Shown here: positions 10,837 to 21,705 of the stretch, piece after piece | Position numbering within the stretch: the stretch's first letter is position 1 | Layout: each line of letters starts with the position of its first letter | Source of the DNA: Oopsacas minuta | Lineage: Eukaryota > Porifera > Hexactinellida > Lyssacinosida > Leucopsacidae | Direction: 5' to 3' | NCBI GenBank assembly: GCA_024704765.1 | Contig: JAKMXF010000336.1 | Span: 62,001-126,000, forward strand | DNA: 64,000 bases | Made by a program: the position numbers and the translations under genes | The notes under the pieces: generated by a model | What the model saw: the letters and a program-made list of their open reading frames with translations, nothing else | The model's database searches: none | What the model was told of the DNA's origin: nothing

Positions 10837-10844
10837 GTCTTAAT

Positions 10845-13432
10845 CAAGGTTGCAACCGAATAGTTCAATATTCGGATACCAACCGAATATCAGTATTCTG
10901 TATTCGGTTGGTCCAAACCGAATATTATCAGTATTCGCTTAAGCAACTATTCATGAATACTGATATCACTGGGCAACATCAAATTTATTCCTCAAATGAA
11001 AATATATTACCTAGACTAACTTTGGGATGCTGATTCCAAATCTGAAATCAGAATTGGTCTATCACGTCAGGATTTCAAGATATGAAAATTCACGAAATTC
11101 GGATTTTGCATTGATTGGCACTATATTATAAGGTACTATACAGTACAAGTTAGGCCTATTGTACAATTTTCTTTCCCAGCGAATTGTTGGTCAACAATGC
11201 ATATTATGTACGGTTAATATTAACATTATTTTGTAAATGTAATATTCTATCTTTTGACAATTAATGCATTCTTGAGTGTTCTTGGCCATGGCTATAAGGA
11301 GGGGTTATTTAGCCTACTTACGGGTGGATTGTAGACTGTATCGATAAACCAACAACGTTACTGTTTCGCAGAATTTTTAGTTTGTAACTGATTGTGTATT
11401 TAAGCTTTTTGTTTACAATGAATACGAGCAGAAGACAATGCACGAACCACCCAGATAACTTCTGCTATATTTGTGGAAAATTTACGCCGAAGCCCCAGCG
11501 AAGAAATATTGCCAATCGTGTCAAGATTGGCTACAAGTATTACTTTGGTTGCAAAGTTGGTGACCAAGACAAGAACTGGGCACCTCACATCTGCTGTACC
11601 GTCTGCTATGCCAGTCTAATCCAATGGCTTAATGGAAAGAAGAAATCCATGCCATTTGCGGTACCTATGATTTGGCGAGAACCTGAAAACCATACGTCGG
11701 ATTGTTATTTTTGCACAACAAATATTGCTGGATTTTCGTCTAAAAATAAGTCGAAAATCATCTATCCAACATGCAAGTCTGCTCTAAAACCAGTAGAGCA
11801 TAATGCTGGCAATGGAATTCCTGTACCAATCCCACCTTCATCGGATACTATTGAAATGGATTCAACAGACGAAGTAGGCGTGGTAGATGCAGATTCCACT
11901 TCTGATTTTTCGGATCATGATGAAAACGACAAAATGATTCCCATGGGCCAGGCATTTTTGAATGACCTGGTGCGTGATTTATCTCTTTCCAAAGAAAAAG
12001 CTGAGCTTCTAGGGTCTCGCCTAAAGGAATTAAATTTGTTAAAGCCAGGAACAACAATTTCACATTTTCGTCGACGACATGCAAATGTTTCGGCTTACTT
12101 TAAATTCGAAGACTGTGTGTGTTTTTGCACTGATGTTGATTCACTCATGTATGAGCTTGGCCACGAACACATTAGCACTGAGTGGAGACTGTTCATTGAT
12201 TCCAGCAAAGCTAGTTTGAAAGCTGTCCTACTACACAATGGGAATGAAAAGCCTTCTGTCCCTATTACTCATGCTGTCGGCTTGAAGGAGACGTACGAGT
12301 CTATGGAAACCATCCTAAGGGTCATTGACTACCGGGCTCACGACTGGAACATATGTGGAGACCTTAAAGTTGTGTCACTTTTGCTCGGATTGCAGTTGGG
12401 TTACACCAAGCATATGTGTTTTCTCTGTCTGTGGGACAGTAGAGACGAGGCAAACCACTATGACACAACCGAATGGCCAATGAGAACTGACTACATTGTT
12501 GGAAGATATAATGTTAAGTGCAAATCCCTTATTGATCCCAGCAAAGTGTACTTGCCACCACTTCATATTAAACTCGGCCTGATCAAACAATTTGTGAAGG
12601 CAATGTATTTCAATGGAGATGGATTCCTACACATAAAAGAAAAGTTTGGTGCTATACTAAGTGACGCTAAACTGAGAGCTGGGATATTTGTTGGCCCCCA
12701 AATACGTGATTTGATGCGTGACCCAGTATTTCCATCCAAGCTTAATTCAATTGAATTGGAAGCCTGGAATGCATTTGTACAGATTGTACAAAATTTTCTT
12801 GGAAACTATAGGGCAGAAAATTACTCGGAACTAGTGGACAATTTGCTGGAATCATACCGCAAAATGGGCTGCAGAATGTCGCTTAAACTGCATTTTCTTC
12901 ATTCACACTTGGACTTTTTCCCATCAAACCTGGGTGATGTGAGCGACGAACATGGAGAAAGATTTCACCAAGACATCTCTGTGATGGAATCGCGGTATAG
13001 AGGTCGATTTAACCCAAACATGATGGGGGACTACTGCTGGTTTCTCCAGCGTGAAACTGACACTGAACATGCTCGAAAGAGCAAGTGTATAAAGCACTTT
13101 TGAGAGGATACAATGTTATTTTTGTCTGGTTTAATCATCCTGGGTTGTGTTAAATTGTGCAAAATGATAATCCTGTTATTTTCACTAGCAATCACTGTGT
13201 TTATTACATGTAATGTTTTGTTCTGCACAGCGAAAATTAGCCAAAAATGACAATTACGGGTTGTTGTGTGCATATGTCATATCTCAAAAACGTGACGTGT
13301 TAGAAAAAATCTAAGGCCAGATTTGGATTCAGCATGGCCATATTAGTCTAGGTAAACTTGAAACGAGCAAGGAATAAAAAATAAGTTGTAAAATGTTGTC
13401 CAGTGTATTCTGTTCGATCGGTTTCAAACTTG
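10845..13432 (+). mobile_element. Complete DNA transposon, 8-bp target duplication, encodes a putative transposase
   Basis: Comparison with the empty site at about 44573-44595 shows that 2588 bp are inserted here. The ends are inverted: left CAAGGTTGCAACCGA, right (reverse complement) CAAGTTTGAAACCGA, 13 of 15 identical. Flanks are GTCTTAAT (10837-10844) and ATATTAAT (13433-13440), 6 of 8 identical, fitting an aged 8-bp target duplication; at the empty site the sequence reads straight through. An inner 'accgaata' motif repeats several times at 10855-10935. The only gene is the ORF at 11418-13103. The 8-bp duplication recalls hAT or KDZ-type elements, but I cannot place the family. Confidence 0.85.
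11418..13103 (+). CDS. Putative transposase of an unclassified DNA transposon
   Basis: An intact single-exon ORF of about 561 codons from ATG 11418 (the frame is open from 11394 but without an earlier ATG). The N-terminus is Cys-rich (CTNHPDNFCYICGK, ICCTVCYASLIQW, then CYFC), suggesting zinc-binding DNA-recognition domains. Acidic residues sit in transposase-like contexts: LFIDSSKASLKAVLLHN (about residue 260), WNICGDLKVVSLLLG (about 310) followed by CFLC, and DEHGERFHQDISVMESRYRG near the C-terminus. These could form a D-D-E RNase H-like catalytic core. Proteins like this occur in many copies in animal genomes, usually labelled uncharacterised. The terminal repeats around it support a transposase role; catalytic residues are inferred. 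Confidence 0.75.
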   Translation: MNTSRRQCTNHPDNFCYICGKFTPKPQRRNIANRVKIGYKYYFGCKVGDQDKNWAPHICCTVCYASLIQWLNGKKKSMPFAVPMIWREPENHTSDCYFCTTNIAGFSSKNKSKIIYPTCKSALKPVEHNAGNGIPVPIPPSSDTIEMDSTDEVGVVDADSTSDFSDHDENDKMIPMGQAFLNDLVRDLSLSKEKAELLGSRLKELNLLKPGTTISHFRRRHANVSAYFKFEDCVCFCTDVDSLMYELGHEHISTEWRLFIDSSKASLKAVLLHNGNEKPSVPITHAVGLKETYESMETILRVIDYRAHDWNICGDLKVVSLLLGLQLGYTKHMCFLCLWDSRDEANHYDTTEWPMRTDYIVGRYNVKCKSLIDPSKVYLPPLHIKLGLIKQFVKAMYFNGDGFLHIKEKFGAILSDAKLRAGIFVGPQIRDLMRDPVFPSKLNSIELEAWNAFVQIVQNFLGNYRAENYSELVDNLLESYRKMGCRMSLKLHFLHSHLDFFPSNLGDVSDEHGERFHQDISVMESRYRGRFNPNMMGDYCWFLQRETDTEHARKSKCIKHF

Positions 13433-13440
13433 ATATTAAT

Positions 13441-14835
13441 TACAGAATATTCGGAACAAGATGTCAGAGTTTAATGAATTAAATATATACAGTACCTAAA
13501 AATGAAATAATCAAACAAACATGTAAATTTACATTATTTCGATAAAATATACACATAATATAACGTGAATTTATCATAGAGAAGAAATTTCAAAAAAAAA
13601 ACTATTTTGAATTATCAAAAAATTGTGACTTCTATAATGTAGGAGTTTACTTGTATTTCATCCATTGGAACTATAACATTTCTATCCAGTGAACTAAAGG
13701 AAGAAGTAGCTTGGGTGAGATAGGTAGAGAAATCGCTTACAATGCCAAACGAAGAATATTGATACATAATGTCGTGACATGCGGTAGAGAAAGACAATTT
13801 AAACAATGGAGATATACATAACATGCTGGAGGAATGAGATGAGTCTTAATTAACATGACTACAGTAATTATCTTGTACCTTCGCCTGTTCTTTGAAATAA
13901 ATATATTATCTAATTGATAGAGGATATATTGGAGCTTGGCTATAACTGCGGAAGAATATTTTGGCTATCATCTATGCTAGCTAAATCTATATGTTGTTTG
14001 GCACGAGGAATATGAAATGAAAGCGATATAGTATAATAATCTTCAGATACAGATTTTGAGGAAATTTGATATAATAATGATTCAAATAGTCGAATATCAT
14101 TCATTGAATTAAGCGAAGTAGGGATACTTTGTCTAAGGAATCAGGCTGCTGATACAGATAAAAATGAATGTATTCCTAGAAAACTCCACTGAAATAGTCT
14201 TTCAACAAGACGAAGAAGAATAAACATAGAATTGTCAGTATGCCATACTAACCAATTGAATGGTAACACAATATAATTCAACTTAACTTATGATGAATTT
14301 ATGTTTGGATTAATACTATTATTATTTAAGAGATTCTATTTTAGTGTTTGAGCCACTCTTTTATACGTAAATATTCGTTAGTATATGTAACAACTTCAAT
14401 TTTACATCCAGCCGAAATCAGTATTTTCTAACAGTTATTTTCGGGCAAATATAGTAAATATAAATTATGGAAATATGTAAATCCCACATTATTTGCAATC
14501 TGAGAAATAGAACAACTGATAAGTACAAGAAACAAGTTTCGACTTTGCGTTATTATTCTAATCTTCCTTTTGGATTGTGGATCATTAAGCTAATTTCATA
14601 AAAGTATAAACAAATGGTAAGACTGACGGACACTGAAGCTTGATGGTTTCTTTGATCAGGATACTATTTAAATTTAAATTGGATATCAGTATAAGAATTT
14701 GAAAAATATTATTGTGAATTGCATTTCCTTTCTACAACTTTATAAGTCAGGTAAGCCTTGGGAAGGAACAAATGGATTGAAAAGTGATTTCGGGATAGTA
14801 CCAAGAAAATGATAAATTTCTATTTAATATTGCAT
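13441..14835. other. No recognisable gene
   Basis: After the transposon the NHL-unit flank resumes briefly ('agaatattcggaacaagat'), then the sequence becomes unique and AT-rich. The minus-strand ORF at 13615-13824 (69 codons) has no recognisable motif. I see no repeats or RNA genes here. Confidence 0.45.
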
Positions 14836-16279
14836 TCATAGGTCATCAGTCAGACAATGGTGGAGGTATTGTGCCAAATTGCATAAAAGTGGAAGAATAT
14901 ATGGAAAATTATTGCCACCAAATACCTGATGATGATGTAACAATCCTTAGAAAATACTGGTTACCCGTTACTGACATCTATAAAAGAAATGAGCAATGCC
15001 ATTTGGGTTTTAACTCTGTCAAGAAAGGTTATTAAAAGAATCAGTTAGAGAGAAATATATTGGCATGCTCGAGGATCAAATAATGAATGTGTTATCGAAT
15101 TCTTGAGAAAGTACACAAGTTTATCGAACCTAAAGTATCTGAAATGGAAGAACGTTACATACCACAGATATCAACCACAAGAGAAATTGGTATTTATGTT
15201 AATTGTAGCAAATGTCTTTCACTAAGGAATATTTGATGGAGAGAATTTTACGTCTACATACATGTACACATCACATTAGACAACCTAATGAAGAAACTAT
15301 CTAATAAGATAACAGTATATGATCTTCTGAGTATGTCAAAACTATTCTCTGCCATTGACAAAAGTTCTCTAGAAGAGATGAAAGTAATCGAATTAGTACC
15401 TTGTCTTATTCACACTAACTAATTTATAAATGTTACATTGTTATACGATGGATTCGTAATGACCGCATACCATACAGTAACCGAGGACAACTATGGTTAG
15501 TGTGCTAAGTCTGTATCTACAATATTTATTCAATCACTCAATGCATTGAAGAAAGGAGATAAGATTGTTATTACTAATCCATATTGTAAACTACCTGATG
15601 ATGGTTTTCATTTGATTCGACAAGAATCTCCCGATGAAGTTATTGTGACTTCAGAAGCAAGATTAAATCCTTAAATTTGGGGATGATTAGAAGAAGGAGG
15701 GAAACGAATAATACAAAGCAGAGAGCTATGAAAATGCAATCAGTTGCTATACTCTCGCAATTGATGTAGACAAAGTCAATCCTGTCTATTGGAACAATCG
15801 AGCTCAATGCTATATCCAGTTGAAACATTTTGCAAGATCTCTCTCAGCTGCAGAAACTGCCGGGAACTTGACACCACTGCTGACAAAAATCAATTTAGAA
15901 TGGCTGCTTCATGATCAGGGTTAGGAGATCACGAAAAGACCTGTGAAATACTACAAAATATCATAACAAATAATTCTAAAATCTCTTCCAGATATCAGAA
16001 ATAATAGAACTTATTAGGAAATACTAAGGGTAGATTTGACTTCAAAGAATGGCTAGCAAGGCAGAGCGAAGGGAAAATATTGAAATCGGCGAATATATTG
16101 GTCCAATCTATATAGAGATTTCCTCCACACATGGTCATGCAATGAGAACAAGTAGAGGTATTAAGAAAGAGAAGTTGAATTGTGTCTCAAAAGCAGCTGT
16201 CTTTCTCATTGAATCCAAAGATATGGATTTGAAGAATACCCAATTAATTGAGTCCATGCCTTTTGGTGAAATGGCTTAG
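14836..16279 (+). pseudogene. TPR-SET (SMYD4-like) methyltransferase pseudogene
   Basis: Scattered frames on the plus strand show one gene in order. First come unidentified coding-like stretches (about 14860-15660, including KKGDKIVITNPYCKL). Next is a TPR region (about 15680-15900: ESYENAISCYTLAIDVD, NNRAQCYIQL). Last is the beginning of a SET domain (about 16049-16279, frame MASKAERREN...IGPIYIEISSTHGHAMRTS, ending IESMPFGEMA). Many frameshifts and stops break it, including TGA at 15912-15914 where the copy at 41.0 kb has TGG. The SET core is missing. TPR-SET proteins methylate lysines, but this copy cannot work. Confidence 0.65.
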
Positions 16280-16374
16280 TATAGAGTAAAATATGGGTAT
16301 ATATAAATGTAACAGAACTTATGCGCCACCCTGTATATGGCATATATATTATTGAATTATTTTGTAAGATCCAC
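16280..16374. other. Short unassigned spacer
   Basis: Joins the TPR-SET remnant to the tandem repeat that follows. Nothing is recognised in it. Confidence 0.4.
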
Positions 16375-16872
16375 CTCCTTTGTAGCCGTTAAGAGAAAGT
16401 ACCTACATACAATTTTGAGATTTTGCTAATTTACAACAACAAAAGACAAAAACAACAATAAATTTACATATAAGAACCTGGAAAGTGAGAAATTCGGATT
16501 CAGCGTACTAAGTTACCCCTAGATAGCCATTTAGAGCTATCCTATCCATAAAAACAATCTACAATCAACAGAGAAACAACAATTGAGATTAAATAATATA
16601 GATATTGTTTACAATACCATATCCGGACTTAGCATACTTGATTACCCCAGTAGAGTCGTTGGAAGTGTGATTCTACCTCAATTTGGTTACTTTGTTTACT
16701 TTATATTCATAAAACAACAATAAATTTACACATGAGAAACTTGAAAATGCGAAATGCTTGTTTAGCGTACTATGTTACCCCTATTTAGCCGTTTAGAGCA
16801 AGCCTGTACGTATATTTTGAAATTTGGCTAATTTGTTTACTTTATAGTCATAAAAACAACAATAAATTTACA
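16375..16872. repeat. Degenerate tandem repeat, about 110-160 bp period
   Basis: The motifs 'aaaaacaacaataaatttaca', 'gcgtactaagttacccctag' and 'gccatttagagc' recur at least three times (near 16440, 16715 and 16855; 16505, 16755). Copies in the opposite orientation are at about 39955-40440, with shorter pieces at 36310-36440, 48115-48240 and 55790-55920. It is a dispersed satellite-like family with no coding content. Confidence 0.65.
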
Positions 16873-16874
16873 TA

Positions 16875-17109
16875 CCATAAACTGGGGCTACTTTGGCCCA
16901 CTGGGTTTGCTTTAGCCCAAATATTGAAATTTGCTCACGTATCGAATAGATATAGTATTTGTATTCGAAATTGTCTATCGATATTTGAAAATTCGTTAAA
17001 AATTTGTCAAGTCATTTTCAAGTATAATACTGAATCCAATCTAGTTGCTTTGAAACTTTGATATTTGGGCTAAGCAAACCCAGTGGGCCAAAGTAGCCCC
17101 AGTTTACGG
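16875..17109. mobile_element. 235-bp MITE with about 50-bp inverted ends, TA-flanked
   Basis: The left end CCATAAACTGGGGCTACTTT and the right end, reverse complemented (CCGTAAACTGGGGCTACTTT), match over about 50 bp with few differences. TA dinucleotides flank it at 16873-16874 and 17110-17111. It has no coding capacity. The same family and same length occur at 2838-3072, and single ends occur near 10455 and 44185. The TA sites suggest mobilisation by a Tc1/mariner-type transposase. Confidence 0.85.
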
Positions 17110-17111
17110 TA

Positions 17112-17499
17112 TGATTAATCCAAAAGAGTGAAAATCTGATTCAGCATGTTCGATATATTTAGTCAAGTTTTATTGAATTCTTTTACTACCTTGATAAACC
17201 CGATAAATTCATAGTTATGCTATAATTTCAAAATTGCATATCGTAAATCCTATCCTTGACAACGGACAAACATACAAACAAAATGACAGAGAATCATTGA
17301 GATTTAATAATATAGATATACATATGCTTAATTACGTTCGAATTGTATAGATTGATTATTAACGGTATTCTAGGGTCACAATGTGTGAAACCGCTAGTAT
17401 TTTACCACTGTTTCAAAATGCATTATATGAATTAGCCAGCTTCCTGTGAAAGATATCAACAAAAACATTATAATGCAATTGTAACAAAATGAAAATAAA
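17112..17499. other. No gene seen
   Basis: AT-rich spacer with short matches to the repeats near 36250 and 55700 ('tagtcaagttttattgaattctttt'). No feature is supported. Confidence 0.4.
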
Positions 17500-17514
17500 T
17501 TTTTGAGCCATAAC

Positions 17515-17682
17515 AGAATATACTGTATTCTATTTAAATTCATATAATTATAGATATTTGATATCTCTCTGTATAGGTCTCTGTATTGATTTGTATTTAT
17601 AGTTAGAGCTCATTACTTATAGTCAAATAGATAAGTTATATTATTTGAATTGTTTCATTATTCTAGTTACAGAACTGAACTA
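17515..17682 (+). promoter_or_regulatory. Conserved 5' flank of NHL copy 3
   Basis: Complete version of the block described upstream of copy 2, running from 'gaatatactgtattctatt' to the ATG, with few base changes. Function as promoter or 5' UTR is inferred. Confidence 0.5.
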
Positions 17683-18534
17683 ATGGCTACAGCTAATACT
17701 TTAGAGAGAATATTCTCTGTAGACTATAAGAGCAAGATACAACCTATAGTCAGTGTTTGTAAAAGGGGAAAGGAATTAGAAAATCTTGATGGTCCACAAG
17801 GAGTTACTATTGATAATTCTACAGGAGATATCTATGTAGCAGATTACTGGAATAATTGTGTGAAAGTATTCGATTGTAATGGTAAGATTATGTTTAAATT
17901 TGGAGATGAGGAAGGAGAAGGAAAGATGAATGGTCCAATTGGGTTAGCTATATATAGAGATAGAATTCTAATTTCACAAAGTAGTAGCTGTATTCTGAAT
18001 TATCACCTGAATGGAGAGTTTGTTTCCAGAATAGGGAAACTGGGTCAAGGAGAATTGGAATTTCAATATCCTCCTGGTCTGATATTTGATGAATCTAACG
18101 GAGAGGTATACATATGTGATTCTGATAATAATCGTATTCAAATACTGTCCAAAGCACTTACCTACAAGACACAGTTTGGACAAGATAACCTCAAATCTCC
18201 TCTTGATGTTAAGCTCACAAAAGAATTCATTTATATTCTTGATCGATCTAATCCTTGTCTTCATCTGTACAACTATAATCTCATTCTACATAAGAGTATT
18301 CTTTCTAGAGGATATGGATTACAGGTGTTTATTCCATTTTTCTTTTATATTGACAATTCTAGCAATATTCTTATTACAGATTATACTTCTCACTATATTT
18401 TTATTTTTAACTCTCAATTTGATTTGATACACAAGATATCTATACCTGATCCTACCGGTATTGCAGTAAATAACAGAGGAAGAGTTATTGTAGTTTGTAA
18501 TGGAGGTCAACGACCTCGTTTCAATATATTTTGA
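17683..18534 (+). CDS. NHL-repeat propeller protein, short form (copy 3)
   Basis: About 283 residues; six NHL repeats as in the copy at 4497-5345, with the consensus start MATANTLERIFSVDYKSK. Variable sites: ENLDGPQG, DYWNNC, MNGPIG, SQSSSC, FQYPPG, CDSDNNR, QVFIPFFF, TDYTSHY. The stretch from GDEEGEGKMNGPIG to FQYP is the same as in copy 2 down to most silent bases, while the flanking parts differ; this is a sign of gene conversion. The last lines read NGGQRPRFNIF, two residues longer than the usual GGEHRFNIF. An eIF3a exon-1 fragment follows 450 bp downstream. Confidence 0.85.
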   Translation: MATANTLERIFSVDYKSKIQPIVSVCKRGKELENLDGPQGVTIDNSTGDIYVADYWNNCVKVFDCNGKIMFKFGDEEGEGKMNGPIGLAIYRDRILISQSSSCILNYHLNGEFVSRIGKLGQGELEFQYPPGLIFDESNGEVYICDSDNNRIQILSKALTYKTQFGQDNLKSPLDVKLTKEFIYILDRSNPCLHLYNYNLILHKSILSRGYGLQVFIPFFFYIDNSSNILITDYTSHYIFIFNSQFDLIHKISIPDPTGIAVNNRGRVIVVCNGGQRPRFNIF

Positions 18535-18985
18535 TAATTTTTCTATTATACTAGTGGTCATACTTTTGTTTATGTTCCCTTTTGAATAACTTTTTTTACA
18601 TTTGAACAAACTATACTCTTCCCATATTATGTATTATTCCTTGTTGTATTTCACCTCTTATAGAAGATGCCTTCATGTTATAACGGCACCATAAGCCCGA
18701 ACTATCCCTCGATTTCTAGTTTTGCAATTAACGTCAAATTGCTATTCTAAAGCTCAATACGATATTCCACATATTTCAGATATCATTAGTTCCTCTCCTT
18801 TAGGGAGATGCACATTAGTGTTCGGCCCAAAATATGAGATGAGATGTGAGCGCTACTCATTAAAGTTAAGCTTTTTCTTATAAAAGTTGGTTCACACACC
18901 CTATTATGTAACAGAGGTTGCCATCAATATAAGTCAAGTTTTACTACTGTACTATACTCGTATTATTCTCTTGAGTTTAGTTCAG
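18535..18985 (+). repeat. 3' flank of NHL copy 3 with the eIF3a promoter segment
   Basis: Same order as at 1-406: AT-rich tail, 'cctttagggagatgcacattagtg', TATA-like 'cttataaaagttggttcac', then the sequence just before the eIF3a start. The ORF starting at 18887 runs into the eIF3a frame but begins upstream of its conserved ATG. Confidence 0.65.
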
Positions 18986-19360
18986 ATGTCTAAACCTGGA
19001 TTTTCCGGTAAACCTGAATCTGCTATAAAGCGTGCAGATGAGTTCATTGAAGTAGAGAAATACGACGTTGCTATGGAAGTTCTATTCGATGTTCTCAGGA
19101 ATACACGACATAGAGTTTGGTGATAATCAAATTCTGTCAGCTTTGTGCTGATCATGGGAAGGCTACCTCTGCTAAAGATGGTCTCTATCAATTCCGAATG
19201 ATCTGTTCTCAGAGTTTGATTTTATTCCATTCTGTAGTGGAGAAATTTCTGAATTATTCAAATGATAAACTAGCTCTGATTGCATAGCTCAGCACAGACT
19301 AGATCTGTTCAGGAAAAATCTGTAATGTTAGATCTTGTTGAGATTGTACCGTTTATGATG
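18986..19360 (+). pseudogene. eIF3a exon-1 fragment
   Basis: ATG 18986 begins MSKPGFSGKPESAIKRADEF, the eIF3a N-terminus. At 'cacgacatagagtttggtgataatc' the codons before LIIKFCQLCVDHG are altered, so the frame is broken after about 45 codons. The Gln codon CAG that is TAG in the copies at 4.0 and 43.2 kb is intact here. Homology ends at 19360, right before the donor-like GTGAGTTAA. The changed segment (ACACGACATAGAGTTT) is shared with the 61.5-kb copy, so these two are sisters. Confidence 0.75.
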
Positions 19361-19559
19361 GTGAGTTAATATCTATTTGTTCCTACAAGCTTCATTTACT
19401 TGAGGTGGCGAGGCTATGGTGGCTACGGCTCGTCCTGTAGCGAATATTTAGCCTAGGACCTTAGGGTCCCAACAATAAAGCTAGGATACTAGGGTGTTGA
19501 AATTTTGCGATCAATACCCTACGGTCCTGTTTGCCCAGAGGAGCATCCGGCGCTCCTAG
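19361..19559 (+). repeat. Old eIF3a intron start plus 'gggtcct' degenerate repeats
   Basis: It starts with the donor-side sequence shared with 9876 and 43613, then changes at about 19435 to short degenerate 'ggacc(t)tagggtcc' repeats like those at 36570-36720 and 56045-56190. No gene. Confidence 0.5.
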
Positions 19560-20694
19560 ATAATACCTTATATGAGATAGGTGGAAAGTATATTTCCAAA
19601 GTTGGCAAATAGGAGAAGAGAAAATTAGAGTTTAATTTTCCTTTTGGTATAGCTATTGATGATTCAAATGGAGATGTTTACAATTGTGATTACTGTCACA
19701 AAACCTCCATTACAAGTCTCAGTTTGGTATTGATATTTGAAAAAGGCTTGTAATATCAAACCCAATACAATAATATTAATGCTGGATACATCCAATCCTT
19801 GTATACACATTTACAACAAAGATCTAGTTCTCTACAGAAAAGTATCATTTCTAGATCAGAAGGATAGCAAGTGAGATCTCCCTGGTTCTTCTTCATAGAC
19901 AAATCTGATAATATTATAATTTCAGACTATGGTACCCAGGGCCGGATTAAAGCGGGGGCTGATGGGGCTGCAGCCCCTGGCCCATCGTAAAAAATAGGCC
20001 GTGTAGACATAGCCAAGAGTTAGTTTTGTTGACCCTAGAAGCACCCGGATTTCATAAGAAGACTTTAAGTTGATCCATGGCGAATTCTCATAGCAGGCTA
20101 AGTTCACTATTTTTTGAGAATGGCAATGATTTATGTAGATGTGTTTATGACTCAACATTGTTATATTAATTTTGGTCGTTAATCAATAGTCTATGTTATC
20201 ATTGTGAAATTAAATTTTGTCAGTAATTATTACTTTATGTTTGCGGTCCACTATGGGTCAGAATCGTTTGAATGCACTTTCTCTTCTGTGTATAGAAAAT
20301 GAACTTTTGCAAGAAATCGAAGTGCAGTCTACGATTAGAGATTTCGCAAGTCGAATAGCACGTCAAGTAACACTATAAAATATTTAAAATATTTTAGCTA
20401 CCAAATACATTAAAGTTGTTTTGTTATTTATAGAATTGTAAGGTAGGGGTAGGCGGCCTAATAATTTTGATGGGCCTACCTAGGCCCATCAAAATTATTC
20501 AGCTCCAGGCCAAATAGGCTGCTAATACGACCCTGATGGTACCAGTCCCATTTTATACTTAATTATGTATTCGCATTATCCAATAAGTTTCTATTCGGGT
20601 CCCTTCTGTTTCTACACAATTTGGAATTACAGTAGATGATAAAGATAGAATTATTGCTGTAAGCCAAGATAGTGCCAATTCTCTACAGATTTAG
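19560..20694 (+). pseudogene. Diverged NHL propeller pseudogene, split by a hAT insertion
   Basis: Frame pieces show the NHL pattern at low similarity to the main family: GKYISKVGK near 19580, KLEFNFPFGIAIDDSNGD near 19640, then FFFIDKSDNIIISDYG near 19895. After the insertion 19937-20535 it continues with GITVDDKDRIIAVSQDS near 20625 and ends at TAG 20692-20694. Stops and frameshifts occur throughout. A second copy without the insertion is at 59155-59685. It looks like an older NHL lineage that decayed before being duplicated. Confidence 0.7.
19937..20535. mobile_element. hAT-type non-autonomous element, 599 bp, exact 8-bp target duplication
   Basis: Ends: left CAGGGCCGGATTA, right (reverse complement) CAGGGTCGTATTA. 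Perfect 8-bp duplications ATGGTACC flank it at 19929-19936 and 20536-20543. The paralogous copy at 59526-59533 has a single ATGGTACC and no insert, which proves the insertion. It contains an internal palindrome around 'gggcctacctaggccc' (about 20482). No transposase; the ORF at 19922-20158 is chance. Confidence 0.92.
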
Positions 20695-21072
20695 TTTTAT
20701 AACTTTTGTATTTCATATATACTAGGCCACGTCGCTTCCTCGGGCTACGCTGTTGCGAACTCTTCGTGTCTGCACTAGGCCCTACGGCCCTGAGTACATA
20801 AACTCATAATCTAGAACATCTGGTAACCCTGGCTGTCGCTTTGTCAGAAGAGGTAACCCGGTGTAGCAGCTCAAATTAGCTCCCCGCCATATTGTACAGC
20901 AGGGTATAAACTAGGCTAGGCTGGTTAATAACCCGAGTTTAAACTGGGTTAGCCCAGATTAACCCCTTTTGAGGGTATAATCTGGGCTAGCCTAGTTTCT
21001 ACCCGGGGTATAACTGGGTTGGGAGGTTAATCTAGGCTGTGCCACCGGCCACCCCACTTTTGAAAGAACTTT
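20695..21072 (+). repeat. GC-richer block duplicated at 59.69-59.99 kb
   Basis: Shared with the second NHL-relative copy. It includes a run of related, partly palindromic words ('gggttagcccagattaaccc', 'ctgggctagcctagttt') at 20885-21045. No coding frame; function unknown. Confidence 0.6.
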
Positions 21073-21080
21073 CATATGTA

Positions 21081-21697
21081 CAGTGCGGATATACCATTAG
21101 GCTAAGTAGGCTATAGTCTTCGGCCCACTTATTAAAAGGGTCGTTCTTAGAGACTAAAAGTTTCTAAATTAGAAATATATTGGCAATTCGAACTTAAGAA
21201 GTTGAACTCCCTATCAATAATATACTCCTGGACACCATTACATTGATTTTAGTATAATTTGGAAATCTGTTTAGATTTAATTATCTTAATATTCTAGATC
21301 ATTCTATGATTCCAATATTTTCTATGGTTTTATTCTAGAATTCCTAACTAGATTATTAGATGAATATTCTAGCATTTCGAAATCTCTATTTGCTTGATTT
21401 AGTGGTTCTAATCAGTTCTAGAAAAGTGTATATTCTTCTTTCGTGTGATTTCAAAACTCAATTCAGTTCATTTTATATATTGTTTACTTTTGAAATATGT
21501 TATATTAACCATTATGCCACTTCAGGTCAGTCATTTATTCCCACCCAATATTGACAGAGACCCCTTCACTGTAAAATATGGCACTTTCTAGTTTGTAAAA
21601 TATTTGAAATTTGGGGGAGCACCGACCAATGTCGACCATATTCCGACCCACTTGTATGGCCCAGCCTTCAGGCCACTCCAGGGTAAATCCGGCCCTG
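21081..21697. mobile_element. hAT-type non-autonomous element, 617 bp
   Basis: Left end CAGTGCGGATATACC, right end (reverse complement) CAGGGCCGGATTTACC, flanked by CATATGTA (21073-21080) and CATATCCA (21698-21705). The duplicated segment at 59990-60010 reads 'tttcatatatagaaagat' with no insert, confirming the borders. No intact transposase; small ORFs inside are not supported. The right end resembles the neighbouring 599-bp element, so both may use the same transposase. Confidence 0.85.
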
Positions 21698-21705
21698 CAT
21701 ATCCA

